This document shows, in pieces, positions 31,765-40,485 of a DNA stretch of 47,967 bases. The DNA is from Candidatus Acidiferrum typicum (lineage in GTDB: Bacteria > Acidobacteriota > Terriglobia > Acidiferrales > UBA7541): positions 1 through 47,967 of the forward strand of contig JAOAPV010000012.1 in NCBI GenBank assembly GCA_025463055.1. The letters run 5' to 3'. The position numbers were made by a program, and so were the translations under genes. The notes beneath the pieces were generated by a model. The model had not been told where the DNA came from. It was given only the letters and a program-made list of their open reading frames with translations, and did not search any database. How positions within the stretch are numbered: position 1 is the stretch's first letter; each line of letters starts with the position of its first letter.

Positions 31765-33814
31765 GACCGACCTTTCCTGAGGTTCGCCGTTCCGACTCCC
31801 TCCGACGTTGCGGAGGGGTTGTTATAAAGGGGGTCGCAGGAACCTCGGTGATAGAGGCCGGACGACCAGTACGGTGCTTCTCAATAAGGACCGCAAGACG
31901 GTCGCGGTCGACCGGCTTGATAAGATAATTGGAGGCCCCCAAATCAAGGCCCATGGCTTCATTGTCGACAATGGTGACCATGATGACCGGAATCTCCGCT
32001 AACGCGGAATCGCTCTTCAGCTTCTTTAGCACGGTCCAACCATCACACCCGGGCATAACCACGTCGAGTGTGATAACCAGCGGGCGAACTTGCCGCGCAA
32101 GTCGCACACCTTCTTCGCCATTCGCCGCGGCAACTACATGAAATCCTAATTTGCTGAGAAAACGCGACATAAGGTCGCGAACCGAAGCGTCATCGTCTAT
32201 GACTAGGATCGTGTCCCTGCGGCTTTTGGATTCGTCGGATGTGGGCGTGACATCGCTACTTGGCGTTGACCGCGCGGATTCCGATGCTTCCGCAACTTGG
32301 GCGGGCAAATGCACCGTGAAGGTCGCACCCTTGCCAGGCTCGCTCTCGACTGAGATACGCCCCTTCATCAACTGCACGAACCGATAGGTAATCGCGAGTC
32401 CCAAGCCGGTTCCTCCATACTTTCGTGCGATCGAGGCATCCGCTTGGGAAAATTCATGGAACAGGTTCTCTTTCTGCTTGGCCGTAATTCCAATTCCCGT
32501 GTCGCTGACGCGGAATCGAATCCAATCGCGGCCCTCGACTTTGCTTTCATCGACGTCCACGGAGATCGTGCCATGATCGGTAAACTTGCAGGCATTACTC
32601 AACAGATTGAACAAGATCTGTCTGACTTTGGTGACATCCGCGTGCATAGCACCGAGACTGTTCGCGACATGCACGTGAATCGTGTTGCCGTTTTTAGCCG
32701 CCGCGGGCTGCAATGTGTGGGTCATTTCGTCGATCAACGGCGCCACGTCAAAATTCTCCAGGTGCAAACCCATCTTTCCGGCTTCGATTTTCGACAGGTC
32801 CAGAACATCATTGATGAGCGATAACAAATGTTTCCCCGCCGATTGGATCTTGCGGAGATCCTGGACGCTGTCTGACTTTCCGGATTCCCGCGTCTCCTCT
32901 TCCAACATTTCGCTGTATCCGATGATGGCGTTGAGCGGGGTGCGCAATTCGTGGCTCATGTTCGCGAGAAACGTGCTCTTTGCGCGGCTGGCTTCCTCCG
33001 CTGTGTGCTTGGCCTTCAGCAGTTCTTCCTGCGTCTCCTTTCGATACAGGATCTCTTTCTCCAGTTCGCCTGTCCTGGATTTCAGTTCCTCGTTCGCACC
33101 CCGCAGAGCCGTATCCCTTTGCTGGATTTCGGACAACATGGTGTTAAAGCCGTCAATCAACCTTCCAATTTCGTCGCCGTAGGACTTTGTAGCCCGCACT
33201 CCGTAGTTGCGGTTGGCCGAAACCATTCTCATGGTGTCTTCCAAGTGCAGAATGGGCCGGGAAATCAACCGTTGAAGTCTCGAAGAAACCAAAAACGCAA
33301 ACAAACCCGAGATCAACACAAAAATGCCGAGAATACCCGCGTAGCGCTTGGCCCTTAAGCTCCACTGCCGCATGTCCGATTGCAAGAATAGGGTCCCGAG
33401 GCGTTCCCCATTTAGGGTCACGTCATGAAAGACCTGCAGATATCCGCTCTCAAACCGATAGCCTTTATCTTGCGAATGGGCTGGAAGCAGCGAGGGTATG
33501 ACGTTGTTGTTGCGAGAATAGTGCGCAAACATCTTGTTGTCGCGACCGTACAGGCCCGCGGCCACGACGTCTTCCTTGGCCGTCAACGCCGAGAGGGTTG
33601 CGGTCGCGGCGGGCACGTCCTTGAATTCCATCGCGCCCGCGCTGTTGTACCCGATAATTTCGGCCTGCGTCATCAGATCCTGAATCAGCAAATGCCGGAA
33701 AGAAACAAGATCGTAGATCAGGAAACTCAACGCAGACAGAACCAGCGCAGCGCTGCTGGTTAACATCGTTATCAGCGTCAGTTTGCGCTTAATGGAAAGA
33801 TTCTGAAAAATCAT
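31736..33814 (-). CDS. Hybrid sensor histidine kinase with CHASE8-like periplasmic domain
   Basis: The 692-residue protein has a helix at residues 12-33, a periplasmic domain (about 35-150), a second helix (158-178), HAMP (180-232) and a coiled coil. HisKA follows with His288 in MSHELRTP, then HATPase (N407 in LLSNACKF, DTGIG and GTGLGL boxes), then a receiver with Asp584 in TLDVVMP. The sensor part matches CHASE8 by eye: a hydrophobic first helix, AEIIGYNSAGAMEFKD, ATLSALTAKEDVVAAGLY and YLQVFHDVTLNGERLGTLFL. CHASE8 is the sensor of the YfiN diguanylate cyclase, which YfiR represses. A YfiR gene sits directly upstream, overlapping by four bases. The 45-residue C-terminal tail is of low complexity. 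Confidence 0.92.
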   Translation of the reverse strand: MIFQNLSIKRKLTLITMLTSSAALVLSALSFLIYDLVSFRHLLIQDLMTQAEIIGYNSAGAMEFKDVPAATATLSALTAKEDVVAAGLYGRDNKMFAHYSRNNNVIPSLLPAHSQDKGYRFESGYLQVFHDVTLNGERLGTLFLQSDMRQWSLRAKRYAGILGIFVLISGLFAFLVSSRLQRLISRPILHLEDTMRMVSANRNYGVRATKSYGDEIGRLIDGFNTMLSEIQQRDTALRGANEELKSRTGELEKEILYRKETQEELLKAKHTAEEASRAKSTFLANMSHELRTPLNAIIGYSEMLEEETRESGKSDSVQDLRKIQSAGKHLLSLINDVLDLSKIEAGKMGLHLENFDVAPLIDEMTHTLQPAAAKNGNTIHVHVANSLGAMHADVTKVRQILFNLLSNACKFTDHGTISVDVDESKVEGRDWIRFRVSDTGIGITAKQKENLFHEFSQADASIARKYGGTGLGLAITYRFVQLMKGRISVESEPGKGATFTVHLPAQVAEASESARSTPSSDVTPTSDESKSRRDTILVIDDDASVRDLMSRFLSKLGFHVVAAANGEEGVRLARQVRPLVITLDVVMPGCDGWTVLKKLKSDSALAEIPVIMVTIVDNEAMGLDLGASNYLIKPVDRDRLAVLIEKHRTGRPASITEVPATPFITTPPQRRRESERRTSGKVGHAEDLVSRR

Positions 33815-34398
33815 CCCGGATTCCTTCCGGTGGCGGCGGTTTGCGGGATGATTTTCGCCAGCGTCAGCAGCCGTGAGCTAATATTCAAGTCCGCCTGATG
33901 CGCTGCATCGACATTGACTTCAAAGCGCACACGGTTGTCTTCCAAAGTGAATCGGATCACCCCGCCGCGTTCGGCAAAGCCAGGCGTCTCCCCGACCGTG
34001 AGGATCGGCAAACCCTTAACGCCCTGCAAGATTTCGTCGATATGTGCTTTTTCCGACGCGCTTACAAACAGGATTTTGCAGTCTTTGAAGTCCTTGAGAT
34101 CTTTTCCCCACTTATAGCGCCTGACAACAAATCCCCTTGGGCCAATTTTTTTGTCTTCCACGATGCGATCGAGAACGTTTCCGAAAGGATCGGTTCCTAA
34201 AACGCCGATCACAATCGGAGAATCTGCCTGGGAAAAGGCGGCGGACGGCCACTCCACGAATTTTGCGAAGTTGTAAATAAAACCCGCCTTGATCAGGTAC
34301 TCCGAAGAATCGGCGTCCCCGGCTTGTGCATCTGCCGTTGACGCCACATTCAACGTCATACCAAGTATTGCGATCAAGATTCCCAGTCGTCTCAACAT
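33811..34398 (-). CDS. yfiR: YfiR-family periplasmic protein
   Basis: The 195-residue protein has a signal peptide (residues 1-24, MLRRLGILIAILGMTLNVAS) and the YfiR core: SEYLIKAGFIYNFAKFVEWP, IVIGVLGTDPFG, CKILFVSASEKAHIDEIL, PILTVGETPGFAERGGVIRF and VNVDAAHQADLNISSRLLTLAKI. In Pseudomonas, YfiR binds the CHASE8 domain of YfiN in the periplasm and represses it. Redox or envelope stress relieves this. Only one Cys is visible in the core, so the disulfide control known there may not apply. It precedes the CHASE8 kinase with an ATGA overlap and follows a TonB-dependent receptor by about 50 bases. Confidence 0.95.
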   Translation of the reverse strand: MLRRLGILIAILGMTLNVASTADAQAGDADSSEYLIKAGFIYNFAKFVEWPSAAFSQADSPIVIGVLGTDPFGNVLDRIVEDKKIGPRGFVVRRYKWGKDLKDFKDCKILFVSASEKAHIDEILQGVKGLPILTVGETPGFAERGGVIRFTLEDNRVRFEVNVDAAHQADLNISSRLLTLAKIIPQTAATGRNPG

Positions 34399-34450
34399 TA
34401 CATTTTCCGCCCGTAGGTGCTCATCGTTGAGAGGTCAGTCGCCAATCTAA

Positions 34451-36508
34451 TTAAAACTTGAACGTCATACTGCCGTAGACCGTGCGTTTGACCACAGTAG
34501 GAGCGGTATTGATGAAATCTGGAATAAATTCCAAATGCTGGTTGTCCAACAGGTTCTGTCCGCCAATCGAAAACTCCACTCGGGGAACCGGTCGCCAGCC
34601 AAGATGAGCGTCCAGTGAGTAATAGCTGGGGATGCTCAAACTCGGCAGATGGTCGACGAAACGTAGAGTGGTATCGTGCTCGAAGTGCTTAGGCAAATCG
34701 ATCGAGGATCTCAGATACCACTGATGGCGCGGACTCGACCCGTTGGGATTGTCTGGCGTCGGATCCAGGCTGTCAGAATTCTTTTGTATGTTCATTTGCA
34801 GATAGCTATAGGAACCCACCAACCGCCATTTGGGAGCGACTCTCCAATCTGCAAATAGCTCGGCACCGTACGTGCCGCCGCTCATCTTATTGGAGGCCAC
34901 GAAGGGAATGACGATGTCGGTGGGTGCCGGACTTCCTTCGATAAAGGGTGCTCCCGGCTCGGCCGTTCGGAGGTTGGAGTATCTGTTATAGAACGTAGCG
35001 ATGTCTGCTGACAACGAGCTGGTTACCTGAACTCGATAGCCCAACTCATAGGCAAGCAAGTCTTCGGACTGAAATTGATGGCTGCCAAAAACCGTTACGA
35101 CTGCTGGAAAGGGAGTTGGATTTGTGGGTGTCGCCGGAGGTATGACGGCCGAATTCAGCCGCAGGCCCTCCTCGGTTAGAGCCGGCGTGCGCACGGCGCG
35201 CGACACCGCTGTCCAGACCGACTGATTTGGCGTCAGTGTCCACAGTAATCTTGCATTTGGCTGCACTTCAAACCCAGTGAAATCGTTATGCTCGAATTTC
35301 GAGCCAAACGTAAGGCGCAGGCGGTTATTGACCAGACTGATCTCGTCCTGAACGAATGCGCTGAAATGATTCAGCGTAACCTGATTTGGCTGAAGGGAAA
35401 CCGAGAAGCTTGAATCGTTCCGGTCACGGATTGACCGGTAACCTAGTCCCCATACAAACTGCTGTGAGTCGCCGACATGAAATCCATGCTGGAAATCCAT
35501 GTCGAAAATATTCTGGTGGTCTACGAACAGCGAATTGTCGGCGATGGTGGTGTTGTCGTAGTACATCTGCAGCGACATGGACGAACCCTCTGAGCTGTGA
35601 TTCCACCGGCCCAGAATGTTTCCCCCGCTGTAGTTTCCGTTGTTAGGAAACGTGCTCGAATAGGGTGCATTTAGGGACGGGACTGTGAGCGTTTCCCCAT
35701 ACTTGCTGTGATAGATATCGCCTTGCAAAGTCAAAGAATTGGCACCAGCCGGTGTCCAATCCGCGCGAAACCCGCCGCGCATCGCGTCCCATCCGTCATG
35801 GGCCGTCATGCCGGTCGGATACAGCGATGGCCCCCAATTGAAGTATTTCCCGTAAGCCCGGTACGAGGTATCGCCGATCTTACTTCCGTAGCGTACTCCG
35901 CCGGAGCCGCGCTCTTCGCTTCCCGCCCCTGCGGTCACCACACCGGACTGTGTGTCTTTGGCCTTCTTGCTAATGATGTTGATTACGCCGTTCACAGCGT
36001 TCGCGCCCCACAAGGTCGCGCCCGGACCCCGGATAACTTCAATGCGATCGATGTCCTCGAGCATCACGTCTTGGACATTCCAGTACACACCAGAAAACAA
36101 AGGCGTATACACGCTCCGGCCGTCGATGAGGACCAATAGCTTGTTGTCGAACCGGCCATTAAATCCTCGAGAAGCAATCGCCCATTTGTTCTCGTCGATG
36201 CGTGCCACTTCCAGACCTGGGACAAGTCGCAACGCTTCCGGAATACTCGTGGCACCCGATCGTCGAATATCTTCTTGAGTAATCACAAAAACAGCGGCCG
36301 CCGCGTCCGCCACCTTCTGCGTTCGCTTGGACACCGAGGTGACCTGCATGTTCATCAGGTCTTCCATACTCAGCGTCGTAACGTCCGGCACGCTCTGATG
36401 ACTTTGCGCCCCCAAGTTAGCAGCCAAAAGCACCGCCGCGAAACTGGCAAGCATGGTTCGTCCGGCAGATCTTGCCGCGCCGCCACTGTGTTTCCCAATC
36501 GACCGCAT
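34451..36508 (-). CDS. TonB-dependent outer-membrane receptor
   Basis: The 685-residue protein has a signal peptide (to about residue 35), a short motif SMEDLMNMQVTSVSKRTQK typical of receptors that accompany YfiR genes, and a plug domain. The plug contains VFVITQEDIRRSG, EALRLVPGLEVARI, DRIEVIRGPGATLWGANAVNGVINII. The rest is a beta-barrel of alternating aromatic strands, ending in Phe (GSMTFKF), the outer-membrane assembly signal. The substrate is unknown; family members import siderophores, vitamins or sugars. It is the first gene of the signalling operon, so uptake or ligand status could be read by the YfiR-kinase pair. Confidence 0.95.
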   Translation of the reverse strand: MRSIGKHSGGAARSAGRTMLASFAAVLLAANLGAQSHQSVPDVTTLSMEDLMNMQVTSVSKRTQKVADAAAAVFVITQEDIRRSGATSIPEALRLVPGLEVARIDENKWAIASRGFNGRFDNKLLVLIDGRSVYTPLFSGVYWNVQDVMLEDIDRIEVIRGPGATLWGANAVNGVINIISKKAKDTQSGVVTAGAGSEERGSGGVRYGSKIGDTSYRAYGKYFNWGPSLYPTGMTAHDGWDAMRGGFRADWTPAGANSLTLQGDIYHSKYGETLTVPSLNAPYSSTFPNNGNYSGGNILGRWNHSSEGSSMSLQMYYDNTTIADNSLFVDHQNIFDMDFQHGFHVGDSQQFVWGLGYRSIRDRNDSSFSVSLQPNQVTLNHFSAFVQDEISLVNNRLRLTFGSKFEHNDFTGFEVQPNARLLWTLTPNQSVWTAVSRAVRTPALTEEGLRLNSAVIPPATPTNPTPFPAVVTVFGSHQFQSEDLLAYELGYRVQVTSSLSADIATFYNRYSNLRTAEPGAPFIEGSPAPTDIVIPFVASNKMSGGTYGAELFADWRVAPKWRLVGSYSYLQMNIQKNSDSLDPTPDNPNGSSPRHQWYLRSSIDLPKHFEHDTTLRFVDHLPSLSIPSYYSLDAHLGWRPVPRVEFSIGGQNLLDNQHLEFIPDFINTAPTVVKRTVYGSMTFKF

Positions 36509-36698
36509 ATTTAGCGTCCCTTCTATGAAGAACTCGTCAGCAAAGCTGGCGTACCATTCCCCACTGTGAATTTGGCCCTGACTTCCGATACCTTGTCTTC
36601 CCCCACTGTTTCAGCTTGTTCCCGTAGCGATTTGTCCTGATAAATTCGCTTTGGAGCCCGCCCTAGCGCTTTCCTGAGCGGCACAGTTTCAGGCCTTC

Positions 36699-37505
36699 TC
36701 AAACCTTCTCCCCTGCCACGGTAAACACCGTCGAGTAAGTCAGTGTGTCCGGCCGCCGCAGATACTCCAGGAATCTCCGGCTCTGCTCTTGCGCTTCCCT
36801 TTCGCTGCCCAACAACCGCGCCAGTTGCGGTTCCGCGATCTCTAACTTGAGCTCCCACTGCTCCCGGATCGCCGGCTCAACTTCCCCAGCAATTAAGTGG
36901 TAGCACTCCACCTGCACGTCGATGTTTCTCAGCCCCGCCTGGTGCGCCAGCGAAAAAAGCTTCCGTCCGACGAAGGGATCGAACCCTGTCACAGCCAGCG
37001 CGCCCACGACCTTTTCGACCGTGCCCTGCACCACCGGATCTTCCGGGTAATGCCACAGGAGCTGCCCGTCCAGGTCTTGCAGCAGGACCGCGCCACCCCG
37101 CTTGCAAACTCTCAACATTTCCTTGACGGCGCCTGCTTTGTCCTTCAGGTATTCCAGCAACATGCGCGAATACACCAAGTCGAAACTGTTTGAAGCGAAG
37201 TCCATTGCCTGGGCGTCGCCACGAACGAAGTTTGCTTGCGCATTCTGGCGATTCTTCTGTTTGGCCTCCTGCAGCCGGTCATCGCTTATGTCCAAGCCGG
37301 TCGCTCGGATGGAAGGGTCCAATGCGCACAGCTCGCGCAGAATCACTCCTGGACCGCACCCGACCGACAGAACGTGCGCGCCCGCGGGTATTCGGCGCGC
37401 CAGATATTTTTGTACCCACGCGTGCGGATCCACTTTCAACTCGAGGCGCATCGCCTCGCGCGGATCTTCCATGATGTAGTCGGCGGTCGCCGTGCCTCTA
37501 TTCAT
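36699..37505 (-). CDS. SAM-dependent methyltransferase (class I)
   Basis: From the ATG at 37505 the protein is 268 residues. Motif I is VLSVGCGPGVILREL, motif II ends TGLDISDDRLQEAK, with a DAQAMDFASNSFDLVYSRMLLEYLKD motif and a post-motif strand AVLLQDLDGQLLW. This is the UbiE/Methyltransf_11 layout, in the cytoplasm. Its start codon shares a base with the stop of the upstream gene (TGATG), so translation is coupled. A longer frame to 37634 reads back into that gene and was rejected. The substrate is not evident; small-molecule or lipid targets are typical. Confidence 0.9.
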   Translation of the reverse strand: MNRGTATADYIMEDPREAMRLELKVDPHAWVQKYLARRIPAGAHVLSVGCGPGVILRELCALDPSIRATGLDISDDRLQEAKQKNRQNAQANFVRGDAQAMDFASNSFDLVYSRMLLEYLKDKAGAVKEMLRVCKRGGAVLLQDLDGQLLWHYPEDPVVQGTVEKVVGALAVTGFDPFVGRKLFSLAHQAGLRNIDVQVECYHLIAGEVEPAIREQWELKLEIAEPQLARLLGSEREAQEQSRRFLEYLRRPDTLTYSTVFTVAGEKV

Positions 37506-38626
37506 CACCGTTCCTGACCTATGAGCGCCGCTTGGAGCTCCTGCCTTTCCATGCGCGCTAATAACTTTGCGTAGAAACCATCCACATGACGGTAGAAGCG
37601 GGGGTGCCCGGCTTGCAGCCAGATTCCCTGGCAATAGTGGCGGAGAAACTCCACTCCCAACTTGAAAAGGACATGCGTCGCCATTTCCTCAGCAATCACC
37701 GGAATCTCTTCCAGTTCGAAATCGCTGTACGCGCTCGAGCACGCGGTCAGCAGCGCGGAAGCTGCCTCGGATACCTCCGCTTCAGGAAGCGTTGGGTGCA
37801 ACAGCAAGTCGCAACGATTTTCCAGATAGCTGAAATTCACGCCCAGAGGCCCGCGGTAGGCGATCACCGCTCCGATGGGCTCTTCTTTGTTAGCTCGGTA
37901 GGCAAGCCAGATTTGCCGCGTTCGTCGCAGCCCCACCCGGCGGTAGAGTTCATCCACGGCGGCGAATTCGGCATCTTGTTCCAATTCTTCCGCCAGTACG
38001 TAAATGCTTCCGCGCGCCGCTGCTGCGATCTCCAACAGTGCGTCCTGATGAAAAGGGGTGTAGCGCACAACGCGAATTCGCTTTTGCGTCGGCAGCGAGA
38101 GTGCTCTCGGTAGCGCAAAATACGCATGTCTTTGAACCGACGAAAGACGTTCGCCAATGGTCTGCACCATCGAACCGAACACTCGCGCCGGAAAACGGTT
38201 TTCCGGCCGAAACCAATTCTGCGCCGAGAGATCGCACCCTTTGCGAATCCGCGCCGCTGCGGCTGCCAACATGACCGCGCGGGATGCGTGTGGGTTGTTT
38301 TCTGAGACCAAGTGCTGCGACATCCAGCCATTTCGCGTGCTGCGCCAAACGGCAAGCGATGCGCGCCCACGCTTTTTGTCTCCGGCGGTTAGCACATAAA
38401 GGAGAGATTCACCGGCGCTCAACATTCGCCGCCAGTTTTCCCTCACCTGCGGGAGATGCGGGAAAAGACGCGCGGCTTTATCCGGATACAGAAAGCCGGT
38501 ATGCTCATAGAGGGCAAAAATCTCCTCGACCGACAGCGCATTGACCTCAACGTCGTACGCGTCGTAGACGTCCGCCAAGCGCGGAAGGCTGTCCACGGTC
38601 TCCTGATCAAGCCGGCCTATCAACAT
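37505..38626 (-). CDS. Unknown protein, possibly GNAT-fold acyltransferase-like
   Basis: The ATG at 38626 has GGAGG four bases upstream; an ATG 21 bases earlier has none. The 373-residue protein begins MLIGRLDQETVDSLPRLADVYDAYD. The part after RVVRYTPFHQDALLEIAAAA has a helix-strand pattern, with EPIGAVIAYRGPLGVNF and a late segment ATHVLFKLGVEFLRHYCQGIW. This recalls an N-acetyltransferase-like half, but no acetyl-CoA P-loop (Q/R-x-x-G-x-G/A) is clear. It is translationally coupled to the methyltransferase, so both probably modify the same molecule. A perfect 14-bp palindrome lies about 38 bases upstream. Function unknown. Confidence 0.75.
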   Translation of the reverse strand: MLIGRLDQETVDSLPRLADVYDAYDVEVNALSVEEIFALYEHTGFLYPDKAARLFPHLPQVRENWRRMLSAGESLLYVLTAGDKKRGRASLAVWRSTRNGWMSQHLVSENNPHASRAVMLAAAAARIRKGCDLSAQNWFRPENRFPARVFGSMVQTIGERLSSVQRHAYFALPRALSLPTQKRIRVVRYTPFHQDALLEIAAAARGSIYVLAEELEQDAEFAAVDELYRRVGLRRTRQIWLAYRANKEEPIGAVIAYRGPLGVNFSYLENRCDLLLHPTLPEAEVSEAASALLTACSSAYSDFELEEIPVIAEEMATHVLFKLGVEFLRHYCQGIWLQAGHPRFYRHVDGFYAKLLARMERQELQAALIGQER

Positions 38627-38663
38627 ATCGTCGCCTCCGCGACACACGTAGGACGCATCGGGC

Positions 38664-38677
38664 TAGTTCTAGAACTA
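38664..38677. promoter_or_regulatory. 14-bp perfect palindrome upstream of the GNAT-like/methyltransferase pair
   Basis: TAGTTCTAGAACTA at 38664-38677 is its own reverse complement. It lies 38 bases before the start codon at 38626, where a repressor or activator dimer could act. A second short palindrome, AGTACT, follows at once. The rest of 38678-38970 holds no gene I can support. Confidence 0.45.
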
Positions 38678-38970
38678 TTAGTACTTGCTCATTTGTGCCG
38701 GAACATCGCGTGTTTCTAAATGGGACATTCGTACTGTTTTGCAGGAAGGGGCCGACGGATTATTACCCTGTTGGATACAAACCGTCGCTCTCTTGGAGTT
38801 CTGTTAGAAAGGGGCAGATCGAGGCAGGAACATATATCCCGTTAACGTACACATTGTGAAGGACTTAACAAAGCGATACCACCGGTCCGGGAACTACAGT
38901 CACAGTCCGGCTTGGTCAGGAACACGCCTGAATATCCTGAATGCAAGGAAGGCCGGTTGGCTCTGTGCGA

Positions 38971-39357
38971 TTAGATTCTGCTTTGACAAAAGGAGTCCTT
39001 CGCTGAATCTTTGCCAGGACGCCCAGCGAGTCCGCGCAGCCACGCCTCAATTGCAGACTGCTGATCGGCATCCATCTCTTCAAACACTACGCCCATGCCG
39101 AAAATTCCAAAGCCGCCGCCAGAATGTAAGTAGAGTACCTTTCCGTGTAGTTCGCAGGTGTTCATCCCATCGCAGATGCGGAGGCGCAATTTCGTGTGAC
39201 TGGGAATCGGTTCGAGCGTATCGATATAGCAACCACGCGAGCTCAATTCGGCAAGCTGTGCGCGAACCCCCGTTCCATCGCGAAGGGTAACCTCGGCATC
39301 TGCGAAAAACGAGAACCGCGGATTGACGCGCCTTACAGCGTAGGGACCATCAGCCAT
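38971..39357 (-). CDS. PilZ-domain protein
   Basis: The ATG at 39357 has GGAGA upstream and gives a 128-residue protein. RRVNPR carries the R-x-x-x-R c-di-GMP motif in RR-x-x-x-R form, and ELSSRGCYID fits the D/N-x-S-x-x-G motif with Glu in place of Asp. The beta-barrel strands KLRLRICDGMNTCELHGKVLYL and GMGVVFEEM complete the domain. It should bind c-di-GMP in the cytoplasm and pass the signal to an unknown partner. A longer frame reaching 39534 was rejected because its first 59 residues do not fit the fold. It stands about 345 bases from the next minus-strand gene. Confidence 0.88.
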   Translation of the reverse strand: MADGPYAVRRVNPRFSFFADAEVTLRDGTGVRAQLAELSSRGCYIDTLEPIPSHTKLRLRICDGMNTCELHGKVLYLHSGGGFGIFGMGVVFEEMDADQQSAIEAWLRGLAGRPGKDSAKDSFCQSRI

Positions 39358-39641
39358 GGCGTTTCTCCAGTCCGTGAACAGTCGCAATTCCCGTCCATTG
39401 TATAGAACGGCAGCGCGGTACACCCTGTCGTTTGTGTGCTCCCGTCGCCGAAAGAGGTAACTGGCTGTCCGTACGGGTCCCCGAGCGAAGGCCGGAAATC
39501 GCCAGCACCGGCGAAGCGGGGCAGCGAGCGGCACAATCGGGCACCTGTCCTAAATCCCAGGTAATGCGCAGAACACGTATGTGGGTCAGTCTGTCATTTG
39601 TTTGGATGGGCGGGATATCCTTGTAGAGAGAGGTTGGACTC

Positions 39642-39962
39642 ATGGCGACGCTTACGACTCCAGACGTAATGTTGAACAAAGTGGTGGTTGCCTATCTGGA
39701 TGGCCGCTGGTCGCGTGGGTGCGTATATGACTTCTCGCTGCTCAAAGATACTTTTCGCCTAGTGTCCGAGAGCGGTTTGCCGCAGCAGAAAGCTACGGAA
39801 GTAGCGCTAAAGGAGTTGAAGGCGGTGTTCTTCGTCAAAGACTTCAGAGGAGACAGCAAGTACAAAGAGTCCAAGAAAATGGAAGACGGGAAGCCGGGGC
39901 GAAAGAGGGTTCCTGCCCCATCGGTCCAAGCAGAGGGAATCCGCAAGCTAGGCAGAATGTGA
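39642..39962 (+). pseudogene. DUF6982-type protein, C-terminus replaced at a rearrangement junction
   Basis: GAGG precedes the ATG at 39642. Residues 12-88 match, from memory, a conserved acidobacterial domain: NKVVVAYLDGRW, VYDFSLLKDTFRL, VALKELKAVFFVKDFRGDSKYKESK and then GRK. Family members continue with a second beta-hairpin repeat (V-x-F-x-D-G-E). Here the sequence changes abruptly after GRKRV to an unrelated 16-residue tail, at about 39905-39915. The opposite-strand zinc-ribbon gene is truncated at the same place. The gene is therefore probably a fragment, although it may still be translated. Confidence 0.65.
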
Positions 39963-40083
39963 TAACCGCCGACCCGCAATCAGGGCAGTTCTCCGGCGTA
40001 GGGATACTAATGCCGTTCACACGATCCTGAAGCTGCACCACATAAGAGCAAGCTGTCGATGAACAGATCGCGTGCATTGGCAT
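39844..40083 (-). CDS. Zinc-ribbon small protein, C-terminus lost at junction
   Basis: GTGAGGG precedes the ATG at 40083. Residues 1-53 contain Cys7 and Cys12, then ENCPDCGSAVITFCLACGFPLLG, with Cys33/Cys36 and Cys44/Cys47 forming a classic paired CxxC zinc ribbon. After Gly53 the frame runs into the reverse of the DUF6982-like gene to its stop at 39844. That tail looks like a junction artefact. Proteins of this type usually carry further CxxC pairs after GFPLLG. It overlaps the neighbouring gene tail to tail, which supports a recombination event. Confidence 0.65.
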   Translation of the reverse strand: MPMHAICSSTACSYVVQLQDRVNGISIPTPENCPDCGSAVITFCLACGFPLLGPMGQEPSFAPASRLPFSWTLCTCCLL

Positions 40084-40485
40084 TGGCCCTCACATTCCCG
40101 GAGCAATCATTAAACCGCGAGCGACAATCCCAGGATCAGGCATACAAATGCGCAGATCAGCAGAGACGACCGTTCAGAGTACGAAACGAGCAAATATTCT
40201 TTCACGACCTTTACTCCAAGCTAAAAGATGAAGGGCGCGTCACCATGCGTGGGGTCATCCATCCTTGCTTCCCTCTCAGAAGCGGTGGAAAGAGCGCACG
40301 CCCTTATTTGTAGGGAGCCCTGCTATTCCTATTACCTACTGTAATAATTTAGATAATAATTATTCCCGGCTCGTTCCGAAGGGCATTCCGGCGAGTCGTG
40401 GGGTCCGATAGGTTCACAAACCAAGTTTCAAGGTAATATTGAACCGACGAAGTGACGTGCCAAGTCGAGAATCTGGGAGACCATC
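40084..40485. other. Upstream region of the XRE regulator
   Basis: This 402-base stretch holds no gene I can support; the frame at 40059-40313 lacks a ribosome binding site and family features. An A/T-rich patch at about 40338-40364 stands out, including the 10-base palindrome AATAATTATT at 40355-40364. It could be part of an operator or promoter for the regulator at 40486. Confidence 0.4.

Noticed and set aside
38856-39290. 144-codon plus-strand frame opposite the PilZ gene
   Set aside because: The PilZ gene on the other strand has both c-di-GMP motifs and a ribosome binding site; this is its shadow.
40059-40313. 84-codon plus-strand frame after the zinc-ribbon gene
   Set aside because: No ribosome binding site or domain; its start overlaps the opposite-strand gene.
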